This document shows, piece after piece, positions 17,648-26,081 of a DNA stretch of 64,000 nucleotides. The notes under the pieces are model-generated. The model saw only the letters and a list, made by a program, of their open reading frames with translations. It searched no databases and was not told the DNA's origin. Within the stretch, counting starts at the first letter, position 1. Each line of letters opens with the position of its first letter. A program made the translations under genes and the position numbers. Source of the DNA: Deltaproteobacteria bacterium (GTDB taxonomy: Bacteria; Myxococcota_A; UBA9160; UBA4427); contig JAJDAN010000003.1 of NCBI GenBank assembly GCA_029261855.1, positions 142,819-206,818 on the forward strand, given 5' to 3'.

Positions 17648-17849
17648 CGCGGGATTCTACGCCGAACCCCCCAGCACGGTCCATCGCCGTCCGAGCGGCG
17701 GATAGGACGCGCGGGTGCAGAAGCCGGGACAACTGCACGCGCGGTCAGTCCTTCCACGGCACTCGGCTGCCCTGGGGTGGCCGTTCGATCGATCCGCATT
17801 CCGATTTTCCCTTGCCCCGACACCGGGCGATCGGGCACTCTTGGCGACC

Positions 17850-18458
17850 GTGTCGTCCCTTCTGGCCCTGCCGCCGCTGAGAGTCCTGTCGTTCCGCGCT
17901 GCGGCCACCGTGGCAGGGCTCTGCGTCGCGTTACTGCCGGTAGCAGCCCTGGGCGCCCAGCTCTTCCACAGCCCGAACGACGACGGCGTGCCCGGAAGCG
18001 GCAGCGTCCCGACGGGCGGCGTGCAGTCCGTCTTCCTCTATCTCGATGGCGGCCCGAGCGCCTCGGACCCCGGAAGCGCATGCCACGACGGGCTGGGCGA
18101 CGAGATCTGCGGCTTCACCTTCGAGCTGACCGCAGAGTCCGGGCTCAGCTTCGCTTCCTTCGTGCCGGAGCCGGGCGCCGATCTCCTGGCGAACTTCAGC
18201 GGCGGCAGCGTGCGCATCAACGGTCTCGACCCCGTGAGTCCGAGCCCCGGCCCCCAACGTGTCGGAGAGCTGCAGGTGAATGCCGTCCTGGGGGGCGAGG
18301 TCGCGCTCCAGGGGGGCGAGACCGTCGGGGCCGACCTGCAAGCCGATACTCTCGCTCCCACGACCCTCATCAGTGTGCCCGAGCCCGGATCCATCGCGAT
18401 GCTGCTCGCAGGCAGCGGGCTGCTGGCGGGGTTGGCGACTCGGCGGCGCACGCGATGA
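17850..18458 (+). CDS. PEP-CTERM sorting-domain protein
   Basis: About 202 residues from GTG 17850. The N-terminus carries a signal peptide (LRVLSFRAAATVAGLCVALL to ALGA). The mature part is a short beta-rich domain starting AQLFHSPNDDGVPGSG, with an ICGFTFELTAESGLSFASF strand. The C-terminus is a textbook PEP-CTERM tail: VPEPGSIAMLLAGSGLLAG then LATRRRTR. Such proteins are cut by exosortase and linked to exopolysaccharide matrix. The frame stays open upstream to an ATG at 17715, but that extension is Arg/Pro-rich and would put the signal peptide internally. Its TGA overlaps the ATG of CotH-2 (ATGA), so translation is coupled. Confidence 0.85.
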   Translation: MSSLLALPPLRVLSFRAAATVAGLCVALLPVAALGAQLFHSPNDDGVPGSGSVPTGGVQSVFLYLDGGPSASDPGSACHDGLGDEICGFTFELTAESGLSFASFVPEPGADLLANFSGGSVRINGLDPVSPSPGPQRVGELQVNAVLGGEVALQGGETVGADLQADTLAPTTLISVPEPGSIAMLLAGSGLLAGLATRRRTR

Positions 18459-20911
18459 GTTCGTCGATTCTCACACGAACACGCGCGGCCCTTCTCACAC
18501 GAACACGCGCGGTCCTTCTCACACGAACACGCGCGGTCCTCTGTCTGCTCGCAGGGCTGACCCTGGGCGCCCCTCCCGCAGCCGCGGCCCCGCTCGTCGT
18601 GAACGAGTTCAACGCGGTCAACAGCAGCGGCTTCTTGAACGGCGGCGACGCCACCACCGACGGCGACGGCAACAGCATCGACCCGCCCAGCGACACCTAC
18701 TTCGGACGCATCGCCGGCAACGGGGGCGACTGGATCGAGCTGGTGGTCGTTGCCGACCACCTCGACATCCGCGGCTGGAAGCTCGACATCTGCGAGGGGC
18801 TGAGCTGCAGCGACCAGCTCGTCTTCTCGAATCATGCCGTCTGGAGCGACCTGCGCGCCGGCACGGTGCTCACCATCGCCGAGGACGAACCGACGGATCT
18901 CGGCTTCAACCCGGGCGGCGGCGACTGGTGGATCAACGTCCGCGCGCACAACGGCGGCGACGGCACCTACATCACGGCCAGCAACTTCCCGGTCTCGCAC
19001 AACGACTGGAACGTCACCATCCGGAACGCCAGCGACGCCCACGTGTTCGGGCCCCTCGGCGAGCACGTCCCGATCACGCCCGGCTGCTCGCCGCCCCAGG
19101 ACGACCTGAACGCGGGCGAGATCTTCCGCCTCGAGCAGGACCCCCACGCACTCATCAACCCCTGCTTCCCCACCCTGAACGACTGGGAAGACGGCGTGAT
19201 CTCGACCTTTGGCGAAGAGAACCAGTGGAACTCGGGCTTCTCGTCCCAGAGCTTCGCGGACCTGCGGGCCCTGTCCCCCTACCCGGACCGCGACGGAGAC
19301 CAGATCCCCGACGACGGCGACCTGTCCGGCATCTCGGGCGATGGCGCTTGTATCGGTGGGAACACCGCCGGCTGCGACGACAACTGCCCCGGGCGCCAGA
19401 ATCCCTCACAGGCCGATACCGGAGGGCCCGGCGGACCCGACGGCCAGGGCGACGGCTGCCAGTGCGGCGACCCGACCGGGGACGACGACACCACCGCCGC
19501 CGATGTGACCGAGATGCGCGAGCTCCAGGTCGGTCTCCGCAGCGCGCTCACGACTCCCGAGCGCTGCAGCGTCCGGTCGAACGGGCAGTGCGACCTGACG
19601 GATCTCGTCGTCCTGGCGCGCACGCTCGCGAACCCGGCCCTCGAGCCCGGCCTCGCCCGGAGCTGCCAGATCGCGCAGGTCTCGACGGATCAGTCCAGCT
19701 TCATGTTCGACCCCGAGCGACTGCTCGAGGTCAACGTGCGCATCGACGAGACCGACTGGGATCAGCTGCGCGTCGAGGCCCTCGACATCTTCGCCGAGCT
19801 CGGCAGTCTCGACTGCGGCAACCAGCCCTGGCGGGACCTGTTCGACTACACGTTCTTCCCGGCCGAGGTGACCGTCGACGGCAAGACCTTCCAGAACGTC
19901 GCCGTTCGCAAGAAGGGCTTCGTCGGTTCCCTTTCCGAGACCATGCCGTCCCTCAAGATCAAGTTCGACGAGTTCGTCGGCGGCCAGCAGCTGAACAGCA
20001 TGGATCGCCTGACCCTCAACAACAACAACCAGGACCCGGCCCACGTCAAGCAGTGCCTGGCGTACGCACTGATGGCGGACGCCGGAGTGCCCGCGCCCCG
20101 CTGCAACTTCGCGCACCTGACGGTCACTGTCGTCGACGGCATGAACGAGACCACCGCCGTCGACCGCATCTTCACCCACGTCGAGAGCATCACGGATCCC
20201 TTCCTGCGCCGGAACTTCGGCAGTGACCAGGACCAGGGTCGGCTCTACGAGGGCACCCTGTCCGACTTCTGGCCCGGCTCGTTCCGCAACACGATCGAAC
20301 CGAAGGACGCGGCGGCCGCCGCCGACACCTCGGAGATCGACGCGCTCACGAACGCGCTGCAACTGCCGGGCCTGTCCGACGCGGCCCGCCTGGCCGCCAT
20401 CCAGGGGCTCGTCGACGTCGACGCGTTCCTCACGTTCTGGGCGGCCGAGGGCCTCGCCGGGCACTGGGACGGCTACGTGGACGACCAGAACAACTTCTGG
20501 TTCTACGTCGACCCGGCAGACGGCCTGATCCGCTTCATTCCCTGGGGCACCGACGACACCTTCGGCCGCGGCAATACGCTACCGGGTCGAACCGGCGACC
20601 CGAACCACGCCGAGGCCATCGTCCCGCGCGCCGCGCTGGCGCGGCGCCTGTACGAGATCTCCTCGACGAATACCCTCTACCTGGCCAAGCTCCAGGACCT
20701 GCTCGACAACGTCTTCAGCGAAGCCGAGATCCATGCCGAGATCGACCGCATGGAGACGCTGATCACGCCTGTCGCCGGCAACCTCACGAGCCAGCTGGCG
20801 CCGATCCGCACCTGGGTGGACGACCATCGCGCCCTGGTGGATGCAGAGATCGCGAGCCCGCCCGCCGGCTTCGGCGGGCAGCCCAGCCACTTCTGCTTCT
20901 TCAATCCCTAG
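18455..20911 (+). CDS. CotH-kinase-family / lamin-tail-like exported protein with thrombospondin-3-like Ca-binding insert (CotH-2)
   Basis: An 818-residue paralog of CotH-1 without a PEP-CTERM tail. The signal peptide is swollen by three 8-residue repeats. Then come the lamin-tail-like domain (APLVVNEFNAV, GNGGDWIELVVVADHLDIRG), an Asp-rich calcium-type stretch (DRDGDQIPDDGDL; CDDNCPGRQNPSQADTGG) and a dockerin-like DDTTAADVTEMRELQVG. The CotH-like region follows: AVRKKGFVGSLSETMPSLKI, LTLNNNNQD, GHWDGYVDDQNNFWFYVDP and FIPWGTDDTFGRG. The ATG overlaps the PEP-CTERM gene stop. The 3' end overlaps the convergent TolC-like gene by 11 bases. Kinase activity is inferred from family only. Confidence 0.88.
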   Translation: MSSSILTRTRAALLTRTRAVLLTRTRAVLCLLAGLTLGAPPAAAAPLVVNEFNAVNSSGFLNGGDATTDGDGNSIDPPSDTYFGRIAGNGGDWIELVVVADHLDIRGWKLDICEGLSCSDQLVFSNHAVWSDLRAGTVLTIAEDEPTDLGFNPGGGDWWINVRAHNGGDGTYITASNFPVSHNDWNVTIRNASDAHVFGPLGEHVPITPGCSPPQDDLNAGEIFRLEQDPHALINPCFPTLNDWEDGVISTFGEENQWNSGFSSQSFADLRALSPYPDRDGDQIPDDGDLSGISGDGACIGGNTAGCDDNCPGRQNPSQADTGGPGGPDGQGDGCQCGDPTGDDDTTAADVTEMRELQVGLRSALTTPERCSVRSNGQCDLTDLVVLARTLANPALEPGLARSCQIAQVSTDQSSFMFDPERLLEVNVRIDETDWDQLRVEALDIFAELGSLDCGNQPWRDLFDYTFFPAEVTVDGKTFQNVAVRKKGFVGSLSETMPSLKIKFDEFVGGQQLNSMDRLTLNNNNQDPAHVKQCLAYALMADAGVPAPRCNFAHLTVTVVDGMNETTAVDRIFTHVESITDPFLRRNFGSDQDQGRLYEGTLSDFWPGSFRNTIEPKDAAAAADTSEIDALTNALQLPGLSDAARLAAIQGLVDVDAFLTFWAAEGLAGHWDGYVDDQNNFWFYVDPADGLIRFIPWGTDDTFGRGNTLPGRTGDPNHAEAIVPRAALARRLYEISSTNTLYLAKLQDLLDNVFSEAEIHAEIDRMETLITPVAGNLTSQLAPIRTWVDDHRALVDAEIASPPAGFGGQPSHFCFFNP
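18468..18539 (+). repeat. 24-bp tandem repeat (3 copies) in CotH-2 signal peptide
   Basis: Three head-to-tail 24-base units begin at 18468, 18492 and 18516, each starting TTCTCACACGAACACGCGCG. The first differs at one base. Being a multiple of three, they encode three LLTRTRA-type blocks that lengthen the basic N-region of the signal peptide. Confidence 0.95.
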
Positions 20912-22232
20912 CCGGAACGAGAGCCCCAGCGGGTGCCGCAGCCCGCGGCCAGGCCTCGAGCTCGACCCCCGACATCGCGAGCACCGTGCAGTAGGCGCTG
21001 CCCGCGCGCTCGCGCGCCTCGACCACGGCGTTGCGCGCCGAGAAGGCCTCGTCGAGCAATGCGGCGACGTCCGCGGGCTTGGCGAGGCGATCCGACCACC
21101 AACGGAGCGCGATGTCCTCGGCCTCGTCTGCGAGGCGCAACAACTCGCGCCAGCGATCACTGTTGGACTCGAACAGGTGCAGGTCCTCGAGCGCCCGCAG
21201 GGTGCCTGCCATCTGCTCGGCGACGATGCCCCGGGCCTCCCCGCCCTCCATCCGTACCAGGGCTTCGTAGCGGCTGACATTCGTCTTCTCGCCGCCCAGC
21301 GGGATCTCGAATGCGATCTGGCCGCTGACCCCGTTGTCGGACCGCTCGGTGCGATGCTCGTAGCCGATGTCCACGAACTTCACCCACGGCTGATTGCGAG
21401 CCCGCGCGCGTTCGGCGAGGGCGCGGTAGCGCTCGGCCGTCGCCTGTCGCATCGCGACCGAGGGGTTGTGTCGCTGCACCGTCGCGCGAACCAGGTCCGG
21501 GCTGCGCACGAGCACGCCGGGACCGGGCCCGATCTCGGGCAGGACCGCGACCACCGTCTCGGGCACGGGCACCGGGTCGGGCAGCCAGGATGCCAGCTTG
21601 ATGCGGCTCTCGAGCTCGAAGCGCGCTCCCCGCAGCTCGTCGATGGTGCCGGCGCTGCGCCAGTCGTCGTTCCAGTCGAGCAGTGCCCGCCGCTGGTCGA
21701 CGAAGTCCGCGTACAGGGCCCGGCGTAGCTCGGCCGCGAGCGCCTCCACCGAGGGAAAGCAGAGCTCTGCCCGGCGCTGGAGCGAGACTTCTTCCAGTCG
21801 CGAGATCGCGAGCTTCGTCTCGGCGGCGAGGACTTCCCGCTGAGCGCTGAGCTCGGCCGGTCGATTCACCGGCACCCGAGCAACCAGGCTGAGTCGGTGG
21901 TCGTCGTCGATGTAGTCGTCTTCGACCCGCAGCTCCACCTCGTCGACGATTCGCGGGGCCGCTTCTCGGGCGCGCGCCGCCTCGATGGCCGCGAGCTGTG
22001 CTTCGACCAGCGGATCCTGGGACACGCTCTCCGTCGCCCGCGCCACGCGTTCCCGTTCCGACTGCGCCCGCCGCTCGCCGTCGTCTCGGCTCGCACACCC
22101 CAGCGCCGCTAGCGAAAAGAGAGCCGCTAGCGACAAGAGCGCCGCTGCCGACGACAGGGCCGCCCCCAGCGAGATCCGGGCTGCGACTCGCGCGGAGAGA
22201 AAGACCCCGGTGAACAGGCGCCGCTTCGACAT
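20901..22232 (-). CDS. TolC-like outer-membrane lipoprotein (cassette A)
   Basis: A 443-residue lipoprotein (lipobox LAALGC, Cys46) resembling an outer-membrane efflux protein of the TolC type. Long amphipathic helices (ELSAQREVLAAETKLAISRL, VRATVQRHNPSVAMRQATAE, RYRALAERARARNQPWVKFV) alternate with short strands (GQIAFEIPLGG, LSLVARVPVN). It shares order and many residues with the protein at 50583-51797, for example FEIP and a C-terminal LLDEAFSARNAVVEARERAG. It is the last gene of the VTC-DUF4956-HlyD-TolC operon, 12 bases after the HlyD-like stop. No ABC or RND pump is adjacent, so it is unlikely to be ordinary drug efflux. Assignment rests on helical layout and context rather than a diagnostic motif. 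Confidence 0.72.
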   Translation of the reverse strand: MSKRRLFTGVFLSARVAARISLGAALSSAAALLSLAALFSLAALGCASRDDGERRAQSERERVARATESVSQDPLVEAQLAAIEAARAREAAPRIVDEVELRVEDDYIDDDHRLSLVARVPVNRPAELSAQREVLAAETKLAISRLEEVSLQRRAELCFPSVEALAAELRRALYADFVDQRRALLDWNDDWRSAGTIDELRGARFELESRIKLASWLPDPVPVPETVVAVLPEIGPGPGVLVRSPDLVRATVQRHNPSVAMRQATAERYRALAERARARNQPWVKFVDIGYEHRTERSDNGVSGQIAFEIPLGGEKTNVSRYEALVRMEGGEARGIVAEQMAGTLRALEDLHLFESNSDRWRELLRLADEAEDIALRWWSDRLAKPADVAALLDEAFSARNAVVEARERAGSAYCTVLAMSGVELEAWPRAAAPAGALVPARD

Positions 22233-22244
22233 CGCGGGGCGCCG

Positions 22245-23132
22245 CTACATCACCGAGCGGGCGAACTCGACGGTGAGCGTCTGCCCGACACCGAGATCGC
22301 AGCCAACCGGCACCGAGATGTAGACGGGCATGCCATGGACCGGAAGTCGCAGCATGCCGCGCAACTGACCGGGAGCCTCCTCGACCGCGGCACCCCGTCG
22401 AATCACCTGGGCGCTCCCCGTGCAGGCCCGAACCGGGCGAGAGATCCGCACCGGCGCGCCGACGGCGATGCTGCCAGGCTGAGTGCTCGCGGGCACGTAC
22501 GCGACGATTTCCTGGGCGAACTCGGGTGCAAGCGCCGCAACCGAAGCCCCCGCGGCGACGGCGGTGCCCGGCGCAGCGACATGCAGCACACGCCCGGCGG
22601 CGGTGCTCTTGACCGTCAGACCATCGCGGTCCTCGAGCAGCTGCCGACGTCGCGTCTGCAGCACCGCAAGCTCCTTGGCGTAGAGAGCCTCGGTGGGGCG
22701 CTCGAGAGAGGGTCGGTCGGGTCGCAGCCTCACCTTCGGGTCGAGCCAGCGCTGCTCTTCGACGACGAGCCGCGCCTGCGCGAGCTGCGACTCGCGCATC
22801 AGCTTCTGGACCTCGGCGTCGAGCTGCGCGAGCTCGCGGTCGATGAAGTGAGAGGACAGATCGACCAGCGGCGTCCCGGCTTCCACCAGATCGCCCGCCC
22901 GCACGTACACGTCGGTCACGAACGAGGCGACGCGCGCGGGCTGGTCGACCTGCTGACCGTACGCGACGGCTTCCGCTCGGATGGCGCCGTCGCTCTCGAC
23001 CTGGAGGTAGAGCAGCAGGGCAGCACTCGCCGCGAAGACGAGGATGCCGAAGGGACGCGCACGGAAGGCGTCGAAGACCCGCTCGACACCGTGGGCGACC
23101 GAGCGCCACATCGTTCTGCCGCGATCTGCCAC
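22245..23132 (-). CDS. HlyD-like periplasmic adaptor (cassette A)
   Basis: A 295-residue membrane-fusion-type protein. A cytosolic N-terminus is followed by one membrane span (PFGILVFAASAALLLYLQV, about 28-45), then a lipoyl/barrel-sandwich half (VASFVTDVYVRAGDLVEAGT), a helical hairpin (IDRELAQLDAEVQKLMRESQ onward) and the second half (LTVKSTAAGRVLHVAAPGT). A beta domain with two Cys ends in HGMPVYISVPVGCDLGVGQT. It would connect an inner-membrane component to a TolC-like factor. The start is GTG 23132, 4 bases after the DUF4956 stop; ATG 23111 is an alternative. No transporter ATPase or RND gene is in the operon. Confidence 0.8.
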   Translation of the reverse strand: MADRGRTMWRSVAHGVERVFDAFRARPFGILVFAASAALLLYLQVESDGAIRAEAVAYGQQVDQPARVASFVTDVYVRAGDLVEAGTPLVDLSSHFIDRELAQLDAEVQKLMRESQLAQARLVVEEQRWLDPKVRLRPDRPSLERPTEALYAKELAVLQTRRRQLLEDRDGLTVKSTAAGRVLHVAAPGTAVAAGASVAALAPEFAQEIVAYVPASTQPGSIAVGAPVRISRPVRACTGSAQVIRRGAAVEEAPGQLRGMLRLPVHGMPVYISVPVGCDLGVGQTLTVEFARSVM

Positions 23133-23136
23133 CGGC

Positions 23137-23853
23137 CTAGTACTCCGACGTCGCGTCCTGCAGCATCAGGCGCGTCTCGTGCGCCTGCAGCTCGGACCGG
23201 AGGGATTGCAGCAGCTCTTCGCGATCGCGGTCGCCGAAGAACTTCACCTGATAGACGTGCTCGCGCTGGGTTCCTTCGTCGAGCTCGGCCGTGCTGAGCA
23301 GGTGCCGCTGACGGCAATGACGCCGCAGCAGCTGGGTGAGCGAGGGCTCGGCCTCGACGTCGATCGGCAACCGGAAGCGCAGGACGCCGTCGAAGCGCAC
23401 CCGCGACCCGAAGGGTCCCGTGTAGAGGTACAGCGCGACGGTGGAGAAGGCGGCGGCGCCCATGCTGGCCTCGAGCATGGCACCCACCCCGCACGCCACT
23501 CCCACTGTCGCCGCCCCCATCACGAAGACGAGATCGCGCGGGGTCTTCAGGTCCGTCCGGAAGCGGATCATCGACAGGATCCCGAACAGACCCAGGCCAG
23601 CAAGCAACGAGTAGTGCATGGCCAGGACGAGAATCGACGCGCTGATGCACACCAGTACCAGGGTGTGGCTGAAGCCGCGGGAATAGCTGAGCCCGCGATA
23701 GGTGCGTTCGTAGGTCCAGGCCAACACCTGGCCGAAGACGAAGGCGCCGAGCAACGCAATGAAGGGATGGATCCAGGCCCGCCCCGCCACGAGTGAGTCG
23801 GTCGAGGCCGCGAGGGCGGTCGAGAAGTCTCCGAGGAGCGGGTCGGGGTTCAT
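23137..23853 (-). CDS. DUF4956 inner-membrane protein (cassette A)
   Basis: A 238-residue DUF4956 protein. Three or four membrane helices cover about residues 28-145 (IHPFIALLGAFVFGQVLAW; HTLVLVCISASILVLAMHY; LLAGLGLFGILSM; LVFVMGAATVGVACGVGAM). The polar signature SMIRFRTDLKTPRD is at 94-107, between helices. A cytosolic C-terminal alpha/beta domain ends with MLQDATSEY. The family commonly neighbours VTC-domain polyphosphate polymerases and CotH kinases, as here, and may form a membrane conduit or anchor. The ATG overlaps the VTC stop (ATGA), so the two are made together. The paralog at 52746-53426 shares the RFRTDLKTPRD core exactly. Confidence 0.9.
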   Translation of the reverse strand: MNPDPLLGDFSTALAASTDSLVAGRAWIHPFIALLGAFVFGQVLAWTYERTYRGLSYSRGFSHTLVLVCISASILVLAMHYSLLAGLGLFGILSMIRFRTDLKTPRDLVFVMGAATVGVACGVGAMLEASMGAAAFSTVALYLYTGPFGSRVRFDGVLRFRLPIDVEAEPSLTQLLRRHCRQRHLLSTAELDEGTQREHVYQVKFFGDRDREELLQSLRSELQAHETRLMLQDATSEY

Positions 23854-24659
23854 TGCATCCATCTCGCGGAGCGGCGGGTGATGCGGTCCTCGCCCTGCTC
23901 GATGCCCGTCAGGTGCACACCGATCGAGTACTTCGAGAACGACTGCCGGCGCAGGGCGTGCTTGCGGATGAGGTCCGTCATCCACCACGGGATACAGGAA
24001 TGACACTTCAGCTCGAGCACGACGGATCGATGGTCGTCGTCGCGCCGCCAGTGGTCGTCGAAGCGGCAAGGCGCTTCGCCCTGCCTTCGGAGCGTCCATT
24101 CCGAGGTCCGATGCGCTTCGATGTGGCGGTCGAAGGTGACCCGTGCGTAGTGGTCCACCTCACTCACGTAGGCTTCGCGCTCGTAGTAGAGCAGCAGGGT
24201 CGGTTCCGCCCCCGCGCTGGCGACCAGACGCGCGAAGTCCGCCAGGAAGCGCTGCGCCTCGGGATGATCCGAGCCCGGGTCGACGAACCCCTGGGACGCG
24301 CGCTCGATGTCCTTGCGGTCGACGGTCACCCGGGTCTTGTCGATGACGTCCGCCACCCGACGCTTGCACTCGAGGATGGCGTACGGCGCGTCGCCGTAGC
24401 CGCGCACGCGCAGCTTGATCCGCTCGGAGTCGCCCCGTTCCTTCGCCTGGTAGAAGGCGAGATTCGGACTGTCTAGGTACAGGGACGAGATCGGGTAGCC
24501 GCGCGCTGCGCCCGGACGGGCGGCGAGACTGTGGGCGCGGGGATTGTGGGCGTCGGCATGGCAGAACGGCTCGATGTCCTGCCGCACGCGTTCGGCGGTG
24601 GCCTCGTCGATCAGATACTTGAGCTCCAGGCGCTCGAAACGGGACTCGAAGCTGCTCAT
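23850..24659 (-). CDS. VTC-domain polyphosphate polymerase (cassette A)
   Basis: A 269-residue stand-alone VTC catalytic domain, the tunnel-shaped polymerase fold of yeast Vtc4 that makes polyphosphate from nucleoside triphosphates. Visible features include RFERLELKYLID at the start, YPISSLYLDS, the basic strand IKLRVRGYG (81-89), LECKRR (96-101), ARVTFDRH (172-179), the metal-type Glu in VVLELKC (213-219) and FSKYSIGV (241-248). These correspond in order to the Lys/Arg residues lining the tunnel and the Glu that binds the metal. No SPX domain is present. It is first in the operon, and its promoter should be in the 164-base divergent gap to the DUF3616 gene. Confidence 0.9.
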   Translation of the reverse strand: MSSFESRFERLELKYLIDEATAERVRQDIEPFCHADAHNPRAHSLAARPGAARGYPISSLYLDSPNLAFYQAKERGDSERIKLRVRGYGDAPYAILECKRRVADVIDKTRVTVDRKDIERASQGFVDPGSDHPEAQRFLADFARLVASAGAEPTLLLYYEREAYVSEVDHYARVTFDRHIEAHRTSEWTLRRQGEAPCRFDDHWRRDDDHRSVVLELKCHSCIPWWMTDLIRKHALRRQSFSKYSIGVHLTGIEQGEDRITRRSARWMQ

Positions 24660-24823
24660 GACCTCTGCTCGGACGTGTTGTGCCGAGGCCGTCGCGGCCT
24701 TGCCACGATCTCGTCACAGACCCGTCACCTTACGCGTATCTACCCGGAACAGCAAGCGATTCTTCTGTACCGGGGGTATGGCCGATGCCGCGCGGGAGCC
24801 CGCCCGGTTATGCTGGCCGCCCC

Positions 24824-25966
24824 ATGGTCTTCGCTCTCGCCCGAGCTTCGGTCCTCGCCATCGCAAGGGTCTCTGTCTTCGTCACTGTCCTCGTCTGCGC
24901 CCTCGTCTCTGTCCTCGTCTCTGTCCTCGCAGCGGGCCCGACCGCCGCGGCGGACTCGCTGTCCAGCCTGGGCGGCGCGCCGGTCTGCGAGGCATCGACG
25001 ATCTTGCGGGTGCCGTGTCACACGGGCGCAGCGGACTGCTGGCTCGTCGGGGACAACGAGGTCCGCACGCAGCTGTTTCTCTATGGCATGGCCGACGACG
25101 GCCGGCCGGATACGGCGAGCCGCGAGGCGGTCGTGATCTCGCCAGTGCTCGCCCCCGAGGACGAGATCTCCGACATCGAGGCCCTCGCGCGCTTCGCCGA
25201 CGGGGAGGTGCTCGTCTACGGGTCCCACAGCCGCAACAAGGACTGCAAGGTCAGGCCGAACCGTCGACGTTATGTCGGTCTTCGGCTCGAGCGAGAGAAC
25301 GGCGCGATCGTGGCCCGACCCGGCCGCATCGGATTCGTCTCGAGCGGCAAGACGATCGACTGGGCCCGAGTCTTCGGCGGCTCTCCCCAGGGCGACTCTC
25401 CTCAGGGCGAGCTGGCCCGGGTGCTGCGGGCGGTCAGCGAAGGCGACGCTCGCGCGGACACCGGGGACTGCAGCGCGTCGTTCGACATCGAGGGCGCCGT
25501 GGTATCCCACCCGGAAGGGGTCGAACACGTCTGGCTCGGTTTGCGCGCTCCCCTCGTCGACGGCTACGCGGTACTCGTCCGGCACGATGTGGATGCGGGC
25601 GGCTTGCGGTTCAGCGAAGCCCGTTTGCTCGACCTCGGCGGCGCGGGGGTTCGGGGCCTCGCCCGCGGCCGCTCTCGCGGCAAGAACTGGATCTACGGAT
25701 TGTCGGCAGCCCCGGGAGGACGCGAGAGCGACCGCTTTGCCCTGTGGCGTTTTCCCGAGGCCGTGCTCAGCGACCCGGCGCCAGCGGGTCCCGTCGCCGT
25801 GGAGATCCTGGCCCCGGTGGCCGCCCGCTCCGAGGGCGTTGCCGCACACCAGCTTCGCCGCCCGCCCCCCGGCGACCCGGGCACGGCAATCGTCGTACAG
25901 GACGGCGACGAGGGCGCGCCTTGCAGGCGCGACGCCACCTACCAGATCGTTCCCATCGGGCGCTAG
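24824..25966 (+). CDS. DUF3616-domain exported protein
   Basis: A 380-residue protein with a signal peptide (VFALARASVLAIARVSVFVT and following) enlarged by a duplicated 12-bp unit at 24901-24924. The body resembles DUF3616: DIEALARFADGEVLVYGSHS, then RLERENGAIVARPGRIGF, FDIEGAVVSHPEGVEHVWLG and LRAPLVDGYAVLV. The fold is probably a beta-propeller-like repeat protein of unknown role. Two Cys pairs (EASTILRVPC; DCWLVG) suggest disulfides in the periplasm. ATG 24824 was preferred over upstream starts because it begins at the signal peptide. It is divergent from the VTC operon. Confidence 0.82.
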   Translation: MVFALARASVLAIARVSVFVTVLVCALVSVLVSVLAAGPTAAADSLSSLGGAPVCEASTILRVPCHTGAADCWLVGDNEVRTQLFLYGMADDGRPDTASREAVVISPVLAPEDEISDIEALARFADGEVLVYGSHSRNKDCKVRPNRRRYVGLRLERENGAIVARPGRIGFVSSGKTIDWARVFGGSPQGDSPQGELARVLRAVSEGDARADTGDCSASFDIEGAVVSHPEGVEHVWLGLRAPLVDGYAVLVRHDVDAGGLRFSEARLLDLGGAGVRGLARGRSRGKNWIYGLSAAPGGRESDRFALWRFPEAVLSDPAPAGPVAVEILAPVAARSEGVAAHQLRRPPPGDPGTAIVVQDGDEGAPCRRDATYQIVPIGR

Positions 25967-26006
25967 CGGCCGCGTTTGCCGCGGGACCGCACTACACTCG
26001 CGTCAC

Positions 26007-26045
26007 TCACCGCCACTAGTCACCGCCATCAGTCACCGCCATTTC
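26007..26045. repeat. 13-bp tandem repeat upstream of the methanethiol-oxidase gene
   Basis: Three 13-base units starting TCACCGCCA lie at 26007-26019, 26020-26032 and 26033-26045, differing only in their last four bases. They fall in the 115-base gap before the GTG of the selenium-binding-protein gene and could affect its 5' leader. Confidence 0.9.
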
Positions 26046-26081
26046 TCACCCCCAGCCATCATCCCAAGCGGAGGGACGAAC

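Noticed and set aside
17715..17849. N-terminal extension of the PEP-CTERM protein from ATG 17715
   Set aside because: It would place the signal peptide about 60 residues inside the protein; GTG 17850 gives a normal exported protein.
15548..20911. A single giant plus-strand gene of about 1790 codons
   Set aside because: Only the part from 18455 has a signal peptide and CotH/lamin-tail domains; the rest is antisense to the CotH-1 gene and Arg/Val-rich.
20901..24659. Conventional multidrug efflux operon
   Set aside because: Adaptor and TolC-like genes lack any ABC ATPase, MFS or RND pump partner, and the operon is led by a VTC polymerase.
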